Shown piece by piece: positions 28,267 through 37,351 of a stretch of 64,000 bases of DNA; within the stretch, counting starts at the first letter, position 1; every line of letters begins with the position of its first letter. The notes beneath the pieces were generated by a model that saw nothing but the letters and a program-made list of their open reading frames with translations, was not told the DNA's origin and searched no databases. The position numbers and the translations under genes are program-made. Source of the stretch: Gammaproteobacteria bacterium (lineage in GTDB: Bacteria; Pseudomonadota; Gammaproteobacteria; Pseudomonadales; IMCC2047); contig JAJFKB010000011.1 of the NCBI GenBank assembly GCA_021773395.1, positions 248,001 to 312,000 on the forward strand, written 5' to 3'.

Positions 28267-29340
28267 TCAGTCATGGTAGTAACGAGGTACTCTTTGAGTC
28301 ACATTACAGAGTAATTCATAAGAAATGGTATTGGCTCCTGCAGCAAGCTCCTCCACCGGCAACCCTTTACCCCATAAAATCACCCGATCACCAAGCTGAA
28401 CCTGATCCTGATCCGACAGGTTGATCGCCAGACTATCCATCGACACGCGCCCCACCAGAGGCGCTCGCTGTCCATTCAGCAGAACCTGAGCCTTTCCCCC
28501 TAAACACCTGGGATAACCATCACCATACCCTATTGCTACAATCGCAATCCGCCCTTCCGTTTCGGCTGTCCAGCTAGCGCCATAGCCGACAGTATCACCC
28601 GGCCGTAGTTGCTTTATTGCAATAATACTGGACTCCAACGTCATCACCGGTTTAAGCCCTTCATGCTGCGCGGTTGAACCCTGCAGGGGCGACGCGCCAT
28701 ATAGCATAATCCCGGGCCTGACCCAATCTCGGTGAGTCTCAGGTTTTGTTATAATCGCAGCGGAATTAGCCAGACTGCAAACAGCGCTGCTGTTGCCCGT
28801 CATTTCCTGGAATAGATGAAACTGATCAGAGGTCACGCTGCTCTCTAGTTCATCCGCGCAAGCAAAATGAGTCATAAATCGAATTTCCGCCACCTGCGCT
28901 AACGCTTTCAAACGCGCCAGCAAGGGTACAAATTCATCGCTGGAAATTCCGGCCCGATGCATACCCGTTTCCAGTTTCATCCAAACCACCAAGGGCGCTA
29001 TATTGCAGCTCTCCAATAACTCAACCTGTGCAGCCTGGTGAATCACAATCTGCAGGCCCAAACTCGCCGCCAGTTCAAGTTCACTGCGCTCGTACACTCC
29101 CTGTAGCACCACAATAGGCTGCTTGATTCCCGATTCCCTCAGCGCTACCGCCTCATCAATAAAAGCAACAGCAAAACCATCCGCCTGGGGCAATGCACTG
29201 GCTATCGTAAGCGCACCATGCCCATAGGCGTCGGCTTTAATCACCGGCATAACCTTACTGTGAGGGGCATATTTTTTGACCTGATTGAAATTATGACGCA
29301 ATGCATTCAGATCAATATGGGCCACGGTCGGTCGAGTCAC
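28267..29340 (-). CDS. alr: Alanine racemase
   Basis: The 357-residue fold-III PLP enzyme has PLP-lysine K35 (PVIKADAYGHG) and the second catalytic tyrosine in VGYGASW. It interconverts L- and D-alanine for peptidoglycan. The start is GTG with weak AGG upstream. It is downstream of dnaB, as in E. coli and pseudomonads. Confidence 0.95.
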   Translation of the reverse strand: MTRPTVAHIDLNALRHNFNQVKKYAPHSKVMPVIKADAYGHGALTIASALPQADGFAVAFIDEAVALRESGIKQPIVVLQGVYERSELELAASLGLQIVIHQAAQVELLESCNIAPLVVWMKLETGMHRAGISSDEFVPLLARLKALAQVAEIRFMTHFACADELESSVTSDQFHLFQEMTGNSSAVCSLANSAAIITKPETHRDWVRPGIMLYGASPLQGSTAQHEGLKPVMTLESSIIAIKQLRPGDTVGYGASWTAETEGRIAIVAIGYGDGYPRCLGGKAQVLLNGQRAPLVGRVSMDSLAINLSDQDQVQLGDRVILWGKGLPVEELAAGANTISYELLCNVTQRVPRYYHD

Positions 29341-29426
29341 GTGAAGTGATACCTGAGGGCCATCTTGGAGATGATATTAGCGGTTAATCCAGCAAAGTTA
29401 ATGATAAGTCCCAACCCTCGCCAGCA

Positions 29427-30803
29427 TCAGTAATCATCATAATTTTCATGCGCAAGATCTTCAAACCTTGTGTATTTGCCAATAAAGGCCAGGCGGCGGG
29501 TGCCTATCGGACCATTCCGCTGTTTGCCGATAATGATTTCAGCAATACCTTTGTCGGGGCTCTCTTCATTATAAACTTCATCTCGATATATAAAGGCAAT
29601 CACATCAGCATCCTGCTCGATTGAACCGGACTCTCTGAGATCTGACATAATGGGGCGCTTATTAGGACGCTGCTCAAGACCACGGTTAAGCTGTGACAAT
29701 GCGATCACGGGGACATTCAGCTCCTTCGCCAGGGCTTTGAGTGATCGGGATATTTCTGAAATTTCTCCCACCCGGTTCTCACTCTTTCCCTTGACCTGCA
29801 TGAGCTGCAGATAATCAATCATAATGAGTGCAGGCTGGCCATGCTCTCGTGCAATGCGGCGTGCTCTTGATCTCACTTCTGTCGGTGACAGAGAGGCAGA
29901 ATCGTCGATAAAAAGCTTATTATCCTTGAGCAGACTTACCGCTGAGGTCAGCCGTGGCCAATCATCATCTCCCAGCTGTCCGGTACGTATTTTGGTTTGG
30001 TCAATTCTCCCCAATGATGACAGCATACGCATTACCAGCGACTCTCCAGGCATTTCCATACTGAAGACGATCACAGGCCGGTCATCCTGAATGACTGCAT
30101 GCTCCACAATATTCATCGCGAAAGTGGTTTTACCCATGGAGGGACGGCCAGCAATAATAATCAGATCGGAAGGCTGCAAACCTGCCGTCATGGCGTCGAG
30201 ATCCTTATACCCGGTACTTAAACCAGTAATGGCATTGTCCGAATGAAACAGCTCATCAATGCGCTCAATCGTATTAGTTAACAGTTGATTCACATCCTTG
30301 GGACCGACCAGGTTAGGTCGATTTTCAGCAATTTGAAAAACCAACCTTTCGGCGTCATCAAGTACTTCGCTGCTGCCACGCCCCCCAGTATCGAATGCAT
30401 CGTTTGCAATCTCATTCGCAACATTGATCAGTTGACGTAGAATGGAGCGCTCCCTGACAATCTCGGCATAGGCTCCCACGTTCGACACACTCGGTGTATT
30501 TTTAGCTAACTCCCCCAGGTAAGCCAGACCCCCTACGGTTTCCAACTCGTTTACCTTAGCCAACTCTTCAGAAAGCGTAATCACGTCCAGCGGACTATCG
30601 GTAGTAATCAGCTTAAACATCGTTTTAAAAATCAGGCGGTGTTCGTGACGATAAAAGTCTGTATCAATGAGCGACTCCGAAATGGAGTCCCATGCTTGAT
30701 TATCGAGCATTAGCCCTCCCAAAACCGATTGCTCGGCTTCAACGGAGTGCGGCGGTACTTTTAGCGCAGTAGTTTCCTGGTCAATCAGAGCAGCTTGAAT
30801 CAT
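29427..30803 (-). CDS. dnaB: Replicative DNA helicase
   Basis: The 458-residue protein has the N-terminal DnaB domain (HSVEAEQSVLGGLMLDN), Walker A GRPSMGKTT, Walker B MIDYLQLM and DLRESGSIEQDAD near the C-terminus. It is the hexameric replication-fork helicase. No intein is present. It lies between rplI and alr. Confidence 0.97.
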   Translation of the reverse strand: MIQAALIDQETTALKVPPHSVEAEQSVLGGLMLDNQAWDSISESLIDTDFYRHEHRLIFKTMFKLITTDSPLDVITLSEELAKVNELETVGGLAYLGELAKNTPSVSNVGAYAEIVRERSILRQLINVANEIANDAFDTGGRGSSEVLDDAERLVFQIAENRPNLVGPKDVNQLLTNTIERIDELFHSDNAITGLSTGYKDLDAMTAGLQPSDLIIIAGRPSMGKTTFAMNIVEHAVIQDDRPVIVFSMEMPGESLVMRMLSSLGRIDQTKIRTGQLGDDDWPRLTSAVSLLKDNKLFIDDSASLSPTEVRSRARRIAREHGQPALIMIDYLQLMQVKGKSENRVGEISEISRSLKALAKELNVPVIALSQLNRGLEQRPNKRPIMSDLRESGSIEQDADVIAFIYRDEVYNEESPDKGIAEIIIGKQRNGPIGTRRLAFIGKYTRFEDLAHENYDDY

Positions 30804-31041
30804 TTATTTATTACAAAATTATAGAAAAAATCAGAAGGCTTGCAAAAGTCTCCTGCACGATACCCAGCCAGTTATTTTCCATTAATGTATAGGCCGGCGC
30901 AATCTTTTGCCACTAATTAGCATAGACAGATTTGCGGAACAGGTAAAAACAGAAGCTTGGCTTCAATAAGGGGAGGGAAATAAAGGGGAGAGAAATAAAA
31001 CGGAGTACCGTTAATTTTGATGTCAATCCTGACAATCACCC

Positions 31042-31065
31042 CTGGCTCTGGCCAGGGGTAATACT
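31042..31065 (-). terminator. Hairpin between rplI and dnaB
   Basis: A GC-rich stem (CCCCTGG pairing with CCAGGGG, CCTGGCTCTGGCCAGG core) lies about 25 bp after the rplI stop on the minus strand. No T run follows, so it may be an attenuating or mRNA-end structure, leaving partial read-through to dnaB. Confidence 0.45.
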
Positions 31066-31088
31066 ATCGCGATTACAGCATTAACTAT

Positions 31089-31535
31089 TTATTCGGGCTG
31101 GACCAACAGCTTAACTGACACCATTACTTCACTATGAAACTGTAATGAAATTTCATACTCTCCAGTCTGACGAATTGCCCCTTCAGGCAATTTAACTTCG
31201 CTTTTCGAAACCTCCGTGCCTGCAACAGTAATAAGTTCTGCAATGTCACGAGTACCCACAGAGCCAAATAGTTTGCCCTCCTCACCCGCTTTTGCGACAA
31301 AAGTAAACTCTTTGCCTTCCAAAGCTTCAGCACGAGCGTCAGCCAAAATTTTCGACTCTGCGGCTGCTTTTTCAAGTTCAGCGCGTCGTGATTCGAACTC
31401 CGCCAGACTCTTCTCCGAAGCAAAAACTGCTTTTCCGTAAGGGATGAGATAATTGCGGCCATAACCACGCTTCACAGAAACCTTATCGCCCAGGTTGCCC
31501 AATCTACCGATATTTTCTAACAATATAACTTCCAT
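31089..31535 (-). CDS. rplI: 50S ribosomal protein L9
   Basis: The 148-residue protein begins [13 protein letters not shown], and the N-domain [11 protein letters not shown] is diagnostic of L9. I chose 31535 over an in-frame ATG 42 bp upstream because GAGGAA lies just before it and L9 always starts this way. It is the last gene of the rpsF-rpsR cluster. Confidence 0.97.
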   Translation of the reverse strand: MEVILLENIGRLGNLGDKVSVKRGYGRNYLIPYGKAVFASEKSLAEFESRRAELEKAAAESKILADARAEALEGKEFTFVAKAGEEGKLFGSVGTRDIAELITVAGTEVSKSEVKLPEGAIRQTGEYEISLQFHSEVMVSVKLLVQPE

Positions 31536-31600
31536 CTTACTTTCCTCTATAAGCCTGTTACTCCAGCCACCAGCCAATCAATTGCGGGTAACCGGTAATA

Positions 31601-32461
31601 CTACTCAATTTGCGCTCGTATTCGACCACGAAAATCCAGCACACTATCCAAAAAGGCCATTACAATTAACAACATGTAAAAGTACGGGCCCAATAAAAAA
31701 ACCATTAAATAGAAAGCAAACAGCCATTGTACTGATAGCTTTCTAAGACTGACTACGCCATGCACCAGAGCAATCGCAGCGATCACAAAAGGCACCGTCA
31801 TTACCGGAATCCAACCAAGCATTAACGGGTGTAAACCACCACCAAATACCATCAGTAACAGTAATGGCACAGCAATACGTCTGGGCAATATCAGCTGCCG
31901 AAACTCCTCGCCAAATCCTCCCGGATTATACAGGGCGGATTGCCACCAGCGCGCCAGAACCAAACAACCCACGACGACTAAAAGGTGGATACTTCCCAAT
32001 ATTCCCGCAAAAAGGCTACTCAGCCACTCATCCAGCTGACGTCCTGTTTTAGCACTGATTTCAGCAGTGACTTCCGCCAAAACCTGCTTGCTAATCCTGA
32101 TCGTCTCCGCCACCACTTCCGGCAACAGCAAGGGCATTAACCAGGTTAACAGTACCCCCAGAAAGAGACCGGCTAACAGGGTATGCACCCAGGATACGGT
32201 AGTACGTAACACCATACTCAACAATCCGCTACCCGTTACCACCACCAGAGGTGTCGGATCATCCCGCATCACCAGCCAGACCCCAGCAGGGAGACTGGCC
32301 CAGAGCAGCAGGTTTAAACCCTCTGCCACCCCTTTCCTCAAAGTAGCCAATGCAACGGTCGCTGCACTGAGCCAGAACAACAGTGGCAAAGCTGCAGTCA
32401 GCATTACTACTGTAACGGCCTGCGTGCGACCACGCATCGCATATTCAGCTAGTGCGCGCAC
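31601..32461 (-). CDS. DUF2232-like polytopic membrane protein
   Basis: The 286-residue protein has seven or eight hydrophobic helices (for example VTVVMLTAALPLLFWLSAAT, LHPLMLGWIPVMTVPF). Its position between rpsR and rplI is where pseudomonads and relatives carry a DUF2232/YybS-type protein, and the helix pattern agrees. Function unknown. It is co-transcribed with the ribosomal protein genes. Confidence 0.75.
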   Translation of the reverse strand: MRALAEYAMRGRTQAVTVVMLTAALPLLFWLSAATVALATLRKGVAEGLNLLLWASLPAGVWLVMRDDPTPLVVVTGSGLLSMVLRTTVSWVHTLLAGLFLGVLLTWLMPLLLPEVVAETIRISKQVLAEVTAEISAKTGRQLDEWLSSLFAGILGSIHLLVVVGCLVLARWWQSALYNPGGFGEEFRQLILPRRIAVPLLLLMVFGGGLHPLMLGWIPVMTVPFVIAAIALVHGVVSLRKLSVQWLFAFYLMVFLLGPYFYMLLIVMAFLDSVLDFRGRIRAQIE

Positions 32462-32482
32462 TACCCTGAGGTATCTCTAAAT

Positions 32483-32710
32483 CTATTTATGTGCGTCCGT
32501 ATATGGCAACAAAGCCAAATACCGAGCGCGCTTGATCGCAGTTGCGAGTTGACGCTGATAACGGGCATTGGTGCCGGTGATACGACTGGGTACTATTTTG
32601 CCAGTCTCTGTCACGAACGCTTTCAGCGTATCCAAATCTTTATAATCAATCTCTTTGATACCTTCCGCAGTAAAGCGGCAGTATTTACGGCGACGAAAAT
32701 AACGAGCCAT
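32483..32710 (-). CDS. rpsR: 30S ribosomal protein S18
   Basis: The 75-residue protein carries the S18 core ([36 protein letters not shown]). It pairs with S6 in the small-subunit platform. It is 69 bp after rpsF. Confidence 0.97.
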   Translation of the reverse strand: MARYFRRRKYCRFTAEGIKEIDYKDLDTLKAFVTETGKIVPSRITGTNARYQRQLATAIKRARYLALLPYTDAHK

Positions 32711-32779
32711 CTGTATTCTCCTGAAACTTAATCTATCTGATTCAAACTGTACGTTAGCCGTTCCAAAACCGAAACGTGC

Positions 32780-33322
32780 TTAACTTTTCTCTTCTTCGGC
32801 AACTTCCGACTCAGCACCTTCAACGGCGGCTTCATCAGCAACTGCGGTTTCATCAGTGTTGGTACTTGGCGCTTCCTCAACTTCAGTCTCAACCTTAGCC
32901 TCAACCTCAACCTTAGCCTCACTACCAGAGTTTTCAGTATCCGCTGGCGCTGTTCGTGGTGCGGGTTTACGATCATCAGTTCGGGTCGGCCGCTCTTCAC
33001 GCCCTTCATTTGCCTTGATCGGAGAAACGCTGGAAACTGCTTCTTTACAGGTGATTATCAGATTACGAATAACAGCATCGTTAAATTTGAATGAGTAGTT
33101 GAGCTCATCCAATGCTTCCGTATTACATTCGATATTCATCAGCACATAGTGCGCTTTATGAATCTTATTGATAGGGTAAGCCAGATGACGCCTGCCCCAG
33201 TCTTCCAGGCGGTGAACCTGACCGCCACTGTCTTTAACGATCGAAGTATAACGTTCGATCATAGCCGGAACCTGGTCACTTTGATCAGGATGCACGAGAA
33301 ATACTACTTCGTAGTGTCGCAT
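32780..33322 (-). CDS. rpsF: 30S ribosomal protein S6 with long acidic tail
   Basis: The 180-residue protein has a normal S6 domain in residues 1-100 ([30 protein letters not shown]). An 80-residue tail follows that turns strongly acidic, rich in E, A and V, after about residue 130 and ends in EEEKS. E. coli S6 is about 131-135 residues, and RimK adds glutamates to its C-terminus. The tail DNA contains short tandem repeats (around 32880-32925), suggesting growth by slippage. AGGAG precedes the ATG. Confidence 0.95.
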   Translation of the reverse strand: MRHYEVVFLVHPDQSDQVPAMIERYTSIVKDSGGQVHRLEDWGRRHLAYPINKIHKAHYVLMNIECNTEALDELNYSFKFNDAVIRNLIITCKEAVSSVSPIKANEGREERPTRTDDRKPAPRTAPADTENSGSEAKVEVEAKVETEVEEAPSTNTDETAVADEAAVEGAESEVAEEEKS

Positions 33323-33504
33323 TGCCTCTCCTTACGGATTAAACAGCCCCCCGCATCAGTCGAGCGGTGAGGCAAGGAGTTAATAGAGTATATTTTTTGG
33401 AACGGCGCATTCTAGTCAACAGGGCAACCAGATGCAAGTCCTTGAAACAATTTATCTTCAACCAACTTAACTCATAGTACGGCCGCCTCCTCTTGCGAGG
33501 TTAG

Positions 33505-34275
33505 TTATTCAGTTCGCTTGTGCAGTGCTTCTCTTTGGCGTAGCGCCTCAAACAGACAGACACCAGTGGCCACCGATACATTCAGACTGCTAACTTCACC
33601 AGCCATGGGTATATACAGCAGATCATCACAATGCTCCTTTGTTAACCTGCGCATTCCCTTCCCCTCTGAACCCATAATCACCACGCGGGCGCCGGTCAGA
33701 TCCGCCTGATGCAATGGCCGAGCACTTTCTTCTACCGCTGCACCGGTTATCCATAATCCTCTTCCCTGCAACCAGCGCAGGGTTCTCGCTAGATTTGTCA
33801 CCTGCACAAAAGGCAGGGTTTCCGCCGCACCAGAAGACACCTTACTGACAGTCGGCGTAATCGCCGCACTATTATCCCTGGGTACAATCACTGCATCAAC
33901 ACCCGCCGCATCAGCCGTGCGCAAACAGGCACCAAGGTTATGCGGATCCGTCACACCATCGAGCACCAGCAGCAGCGGCGTCCGCCCTGTACGATCCAGC
34001 AACTCCTCAAGATCACCTTCATCCAACTCCTTTCGAGCGGAGCATCGTGCCACCACACCCTGATGATTGCCCTGAATCAGCCTGTCGATTTCATCTCTTC
34101 CGACCTGTGTTACCCCAACCTTTTGCTGGCCAGCATCTTTTACCAATTGCCTCACACGCGCATTCATCTTTTCCCGCTGCACCAGCAGCTCTTCAATTCG
34201 CTGCGGGTTTCGCCGCAACAGCGCCTGCACTGCGTGAATACCAAACACCAGATTCTCTGCGCCACCATTTACCAT
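33505..34275 (-). CDS. rlmB: 23S rRNA 2'-O-methyltransferase RlmB
   Basis: The 256-residue SPOUT methyltransferase has an N-terminal L30e-like substrate domain (VFGIHAVQALLRRNP) and the knot motifs LVLDGVTDPHNLGACLRTADA, IMGSEGKGMR and IPMAGEVSSLNVSVATG. It methylates G2251 of 23S rRNA. I chose the ATG at 34275 (MVNGGAENLVFGIHAV): it lies 7 bp after the rnr stop and matches family starts. The longer frame overlaps rnr by 56 bp. Confidence 0.93.
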   Translation of the reverse strand: MVNGGAENLVFGIHAVQALLRRNPQRIEELLVQREKMNARVRQLVKDAGQQKVGVTQVGRDEIDRLIQGNHQGVVARCSARKELDEGDLEELLDRTGRTPLLLVLDGVTDPHNLGACLRTADAAGVDAVIVPRDNSAAITPTVSKVSSGAAETLPFVQVTNLARTLRWLQGRGLWITGAAVEESARPLHQADLTGARVVIMGSEGKGMRRLTKEHCDDLLYIPMAGEVSSLNVSVATGVCLFEALRQREALHKRTE

Positions 34276-34282
34276 ATATATC

Positions 34283-36604
34283 TCATCGCCCTTTCTTTTT
34301 ACCTTTATAGCGTTTGCCCTTGGCTGGCTTTTTGCCACCTTTTTTCGTTTTTGGTGACACGCTTCCTTCTCTTAGCGGCAATTCAAAATCAATTTTTCTC
34401 TCATCCAGGTCAACCCTTGCAACACGGATTTCAACGCTGTCTCCCAGACGGTAACTAAAATGTGTGCGCTCACCGGTCAGTCGATGCTTAACTGAATCAA
34501 AATGATAATAATCGTTATCCAGTGCACTTACATGCAACAAACCCTCGACATAGATATCCTTCAGCTCAATAAACAGCCCAAAAGCGGTTACCCCACTGAT
34601 AACGCCGGTAAAGCTGTCGCCCACATGATCCAGCATGTACTCACATTTAAGCCAGAGCACCACATCACGCACCGCATCATCAGCACGACGTTCAGCCATT
34701 GAGCAATGCTCACCGAGCAGCACCATCTCTTCTGATTGATAGGGATAAATATGCGAACGCTGCATCACTTTGACACCAGCAACCCGGCGCACATACTGCG
34801 ATGCCTTGTTACTTCTTATCACCGAGCGAATAGCCCGGTGCACCAGCAAATCGGGATAGCGACGAATCGGCGAGGTAAAGTGCGCGTATGCCTCATAGGC
34901 CAGCCCGAAATGACCCGCATTATTGGGACTATAAACTGCCTGCATCATCGATCGCAGCATCACCGTTTGAATCAAATGCGCGTCAGGACGCTCGGCTACT
35001 TGCCAGGTTAGCTGCTGATAATCCTTGGCGCTCGGCTTATCTGCTCCGGTTAGACTCAAACCCAACTCACCGAGAAACTCCCTCAGGTTCGCCTGCTTTT
35101 CCGGGGTGGGGGTTTCATGAATTCGATACAGCGCGGGCAACTCATGCTGCTCCAGGAAATCTGCCGCCGCGACATTGGCCGCCAGCATGCATTCCTCGAT
35201 CAGTTTGTGCGCTTCATTCCTTTCAACTGGTACTATACGCTCAATTTTACGCCCTTCGCCAAAAATAATGCGCTGTTCAATACTATCAAAATCAATCGCG
35301 CCGCGCTGCTCACGCGCTTTACGCAGTGCCTTGTACAAACGATACAAAGACTCCAGACAGGGTGTCAGCGGTTCATGCTTGGCGCGCAAGTCCTGGCCGG
35401 TTTTGCTGCGTTTTTTCTGGAGCATCCAGTGAACCTGGGTATAGGTCAGGCGGGCATGAGACCGAATCAACCCCTCATAAAAACAATACTTCAGCCTTTC
35501 CCCCTGACGGTTTATAGTCATCTCGCAAACCATCACCGGACGATCAACCTCAGGATTTAGCGAACACAGATCATTGGACAGCAACTCCGGCAACATTGGG
35601 ATCACCTGTTCCGGAAAATACACCGAAGTTCCCCTCTGATGCGCCTCAGCATCCAGCTCAGAGCCGACCGTCACATAATGAGAAACATCGGCTATCGCCA
35701 CATAAAGTGTCCAGCCATCTCCCCGCTCTTGACAATACACAGCATCATCAAAATCCCGCGCATCTTCGCCATCGATCGTCACAAAAGGTAGCGTACGCAA
35801 ATCAATTCGCTGCTTGATTTCCGGTCCAGATAGTTTCCTGGGAATCTTTTTCAGCGATGCTATGACCGCATCCGGCCATTCAAAAGGAATGGTATGGCTG
35901 CGCAATGCCACATCAATCTCCATACCCGGCGCCATGTGCTCGCCCAGTATTTCAACCACTCTTCCCACGGCATTGTTTCGGCGACTCGGATAAACCACGA
36001 TCTCCATGCTGACCATTTGTCCACGTCTAGCCTTACAGGGTGAATCCTCCGCCACCAGGATATCCTGATTAATCCGAGGGTTCTCCGGCACCACAAAACC
36101 GACCCCATTTTCATCAAAGTAGCGCCCCACCAGATGAGTATGCGCCCGTTCCAGCACCTCAACGATCACCGCCTCCTTTTTGCCACGATGCTCGTGCTCG
36201 GAAGGACGTATTAATACACGGTCACCATCCAGCACCTTGCTCATCTGCCGACTGCTGATATACAGGTCTTCTCCACCCCCATCAGGAATAAAGAAACCAT
36301 ACCCATCCTTCATGCCTTGCACCCGGCCTTTCAGCAGATTCATCTTGTCAATCAGCCCAAAAGCACCACGCCGGTTCTGCATTAACTGCCCATCACGTTG
36401 CATGGCCCGCAAACGACGCCGCAACGCATCTACCGATGCATCATCAGTCAAACCCAGTTCCGCACAAAGTAGCTCATGTGATACAGGCCCGGCACACCCC
36501 TTCAGGTGCTCTAAAATGAACTCCCGGCTAGGTATTGGCTTGTCGTACATCATCGCTTCGCGCTCTGCAAAGGGATCCGATGAAGATTTTTTTGATCTGG
36601 ACAT
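34283..36604 (-). CDS. rnr: Ribonuclease R
   Basis: The 773-residue exoribonuclease has an N-terminal winged helix (SREFILEHLKGCAGP), cold-shock domains, the RNB catalytic core with aspartates in TIDGEDARDFDDAV, an S1 domain (GVISGVTAFGLFIELKD) and a basic tail (KTKKGGKKPAKGKRYKGKKK) for structured RNA. Start 36604 (MSRSKKSSSDPF) is preferred over an in-frame ATG 60 bp upstream. It is coupled to rlmB. Confidence 0.95.
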   Translation of the reverse strand: MSRSKKSSSDPFAEREAMMYDKPIPSREFILEHLKGCAGPVSHELLCAELGLTDDASVDALRRRLRAMQRDGQLMQNRRGAFGLIDKMNLLKGRVQGMKDGYGFFIPDGGGEDLYISSRQMSKVLDGDRVLIRPSEHEHRGKKEAVIVEVLERAHTHLVGRYFDENGVGFVVPENPRINQDILVAEDSPCKARRGQMVSMEIVVYPSRRNNAVGRVVEILGEHMAPGMEIDVALRSHTIPFEWPDAVIASLKKIPRKLSGPEIKQRIDLRTLPFVTIDGEDARDFDDAVYCQERGDGWTLYVAIADVSHYVTVGSELDAEAHQRGTSVYFPEQVIPMLPELLSNDLCSLNPEVDRPVMVCEMTINRQGERLKYCFYEGLIRSHARLTYTQVHWMLQKKRSKTGQDLRAKHEPLTPCLESLYRLYKALRKAREQRGAIDFDSIEQRIIFGEGRKIERIVPVERNEAHKLIEECMLAANVAAADFLEQHELPALYRIHETPTPEKQANLREFLGELGLSLTGADKPSAKDYQQLTWQVAERPDAHLIQTVMLRSMMQAVYSPNNAGHFGLAYEAYAHFTSPIRRYPDLLVHRAIRSVIRSNKASQYVRRVAGVKVMQRSHIYPYQSEEMVLLGEHCSMAERRADDAVRDVVLWLKCEYMLDHVGDSFTGVISGVTAFGLFIELKDIYVEGLLHVSALDNDYYHFDSVKHRLTGERTHFSYRLGDSVEIRVARVDLDERKIDFELPLREGSVSPKTKKGGKKPAKGKRYKGKKKGR

Positions 36605-36951
36605 ATTAAGCTCTGCTAATTTAAGGTCTTCATTGTAACGGTAATGCCCCCCTAACAGTAGCAAAACCCATTGACAATTTCTCTTCTCAGCAGTAAAGTG
36701 CGCGCCTCTAGCTACTCCTCGTAATTATTGAGCGAAGCTGGTAAAAAGCAGCGACATGACCCACACCAGCCATCCCAAGGTTTGCAGTCAAACGCCGCTA
36801 AAGGAAAATCAGGTGTTCCACCGACATGCCCAGGTGGTGAAAATGGCAGATGACGGCGCAAGCCCGAATGCCGCATCAGCGGCCACGCTAACCGGCCATG
36901 GGCCGGTATAGAAAAGCAGTAACTAAAAATTTGGTATACCACCATTAATAT
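36605..36951. other. rnr-tRNA intergenic region
   Basis: This 347-bp stretch holds the rnr upstream region and a 40-bp partial duplication of the tRNA-Leu 5' end. A leftward open frame at 36712-36945 has no family resemblance and crosses the duplication, so I treat it as non-coding. Confidence 0.5.
36811..36850 (+). repeat. Partial duplication of the tRNA-Leu 5' end
   Basis: GCCCAGGTGGTGAAAATGG (36828-36846) matches the first 19 bases of tRNA-Leu except one. Flanking bases (TACCACC / TTCCACC and ATATGCCC / ACATGCCC) also align with the real locus. The rest of the cloverleaf is absent. It may be the scar of an older integration or duplication at the same tRNA. Confidence 0.6.
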
Positions 36952-37038
36952 GCCCAGGTGGTGAAATTGGTAGACACGCTAGCTTCAGGTGCTAGTGATC
37001 GCAAGGTCGTGGAGGTTCAAGTCCTCTCCTGGGCACCA
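36952..37038 (+). tRNA. leuV: tRNA-Leu (CAG anticodon)
   Basis: The 87-nt class II tRNA has an encoded CCA. The acceptor arms GCCCAGG/CCTGGGC pair, the anticodon stem CTAGC/GCTAG frames the loop TTCAGGT with anticodon CAG, there is a variable arm (TGATCGCAAGGTCGT), and GGTTCAAGTCC is the T loop. It decodes CUG and is the integration site of the adjacent elements. The symbol is by analogy with E. coli leuPQVT. Confidence 0.96.
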
Positions 37039-37041
37039 TTT
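37014..37041 (+). repeat. attL: tRNA-Leu 3' end
   Basis: The 28 bp GGTTCAAGTCCTCTCC...CACCATTT at the tRNA 3' end recur exactly at 47224-47251. This is the classic footprint of tyrosine-recombinase integration that regenerates the tRNA. Confidence 0.93.
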
Positions 37042-37156
37042 CTTAGTTAACTCTTTGTTTTTCAAGACATTTTAAATCTCGCAGAACATTGTTCAGCCAA
37101 GGTGGTACACCTTGGTGATACACCATGCGCAAAAGCGCGCATCTGCGAGGTGTTTT
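37041..37156 (+). repeat. R1: structured left-end repeat / integrase leader
   Basis: Nested inverted repeats: outer arms CTCGCAGA (37078-37085) / TCTGCGAG (37142-37149), inner CCAAGGT/ACCTTGG (around 37098-37116) and ATGCGC/GCGCAT. A diverged copy lies at 49471-49584 in which stem bases differ but pairing is kept. It ends at the integrase remnant's ATG, with GCGAGG upstream as ribosome site. It may be recombinase arm sites, a leader RNA structure or both. Confidence 0.7.
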
Positions 37157-37297
37157 ATGGCTTCACAAAGCCAATATCTAATCCGCAATCGTCACAGCAA
37201 CCAGTGATACGGTCGAGTAGTCATCCCGACCTTGTTACGCGACCAGTTTAACGGCAAGCGCGAAGTGCGCCGCTCTCTTCAAACCTCAAATTGTTGA
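37157..37297 (+). pseudogene. Integrase (tyrosine recombinase) N-terminal remnant
   Basis: The frame reads MASQSQYLIRNRHSNQ, TGA, then YGRVVIPTLLRDQFNGKREV and RRSLQTSNC, stop. The pattern YLIRNRHSNxWYxRVVIPxxLRxxFxGKREVRRSLxT is the arm-binding N-terminus of many tRNA-targeting phage integrases. The TGA at 37205-37207 stands where tryptophan (TGG) is expected. The gene stops after about 46 codons; the core and catalytic domains are missing. Its place beside attL, reading away from the tRNA, fits an integrase. Confidence 0.72.
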
Positions 37298-37351
37298 TTT
37301 GAAATTAAAACTCTTTATCAATCCAACCTAAAACATGCGATTAAACTATAG

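Noticed and set aside
36712-36945. Leftward 77-residue frame before the tRNA
   Set aside because: Lies over the tRNA duplication; composition unlike a protein and no ribosome site.
37041-37156. Integron attC-like site from the paired hairpins
   Set aside because: No GTTRRRY core or R''/R' pair and no integron integrase or cassettes; the structure fits an element end/leader better.
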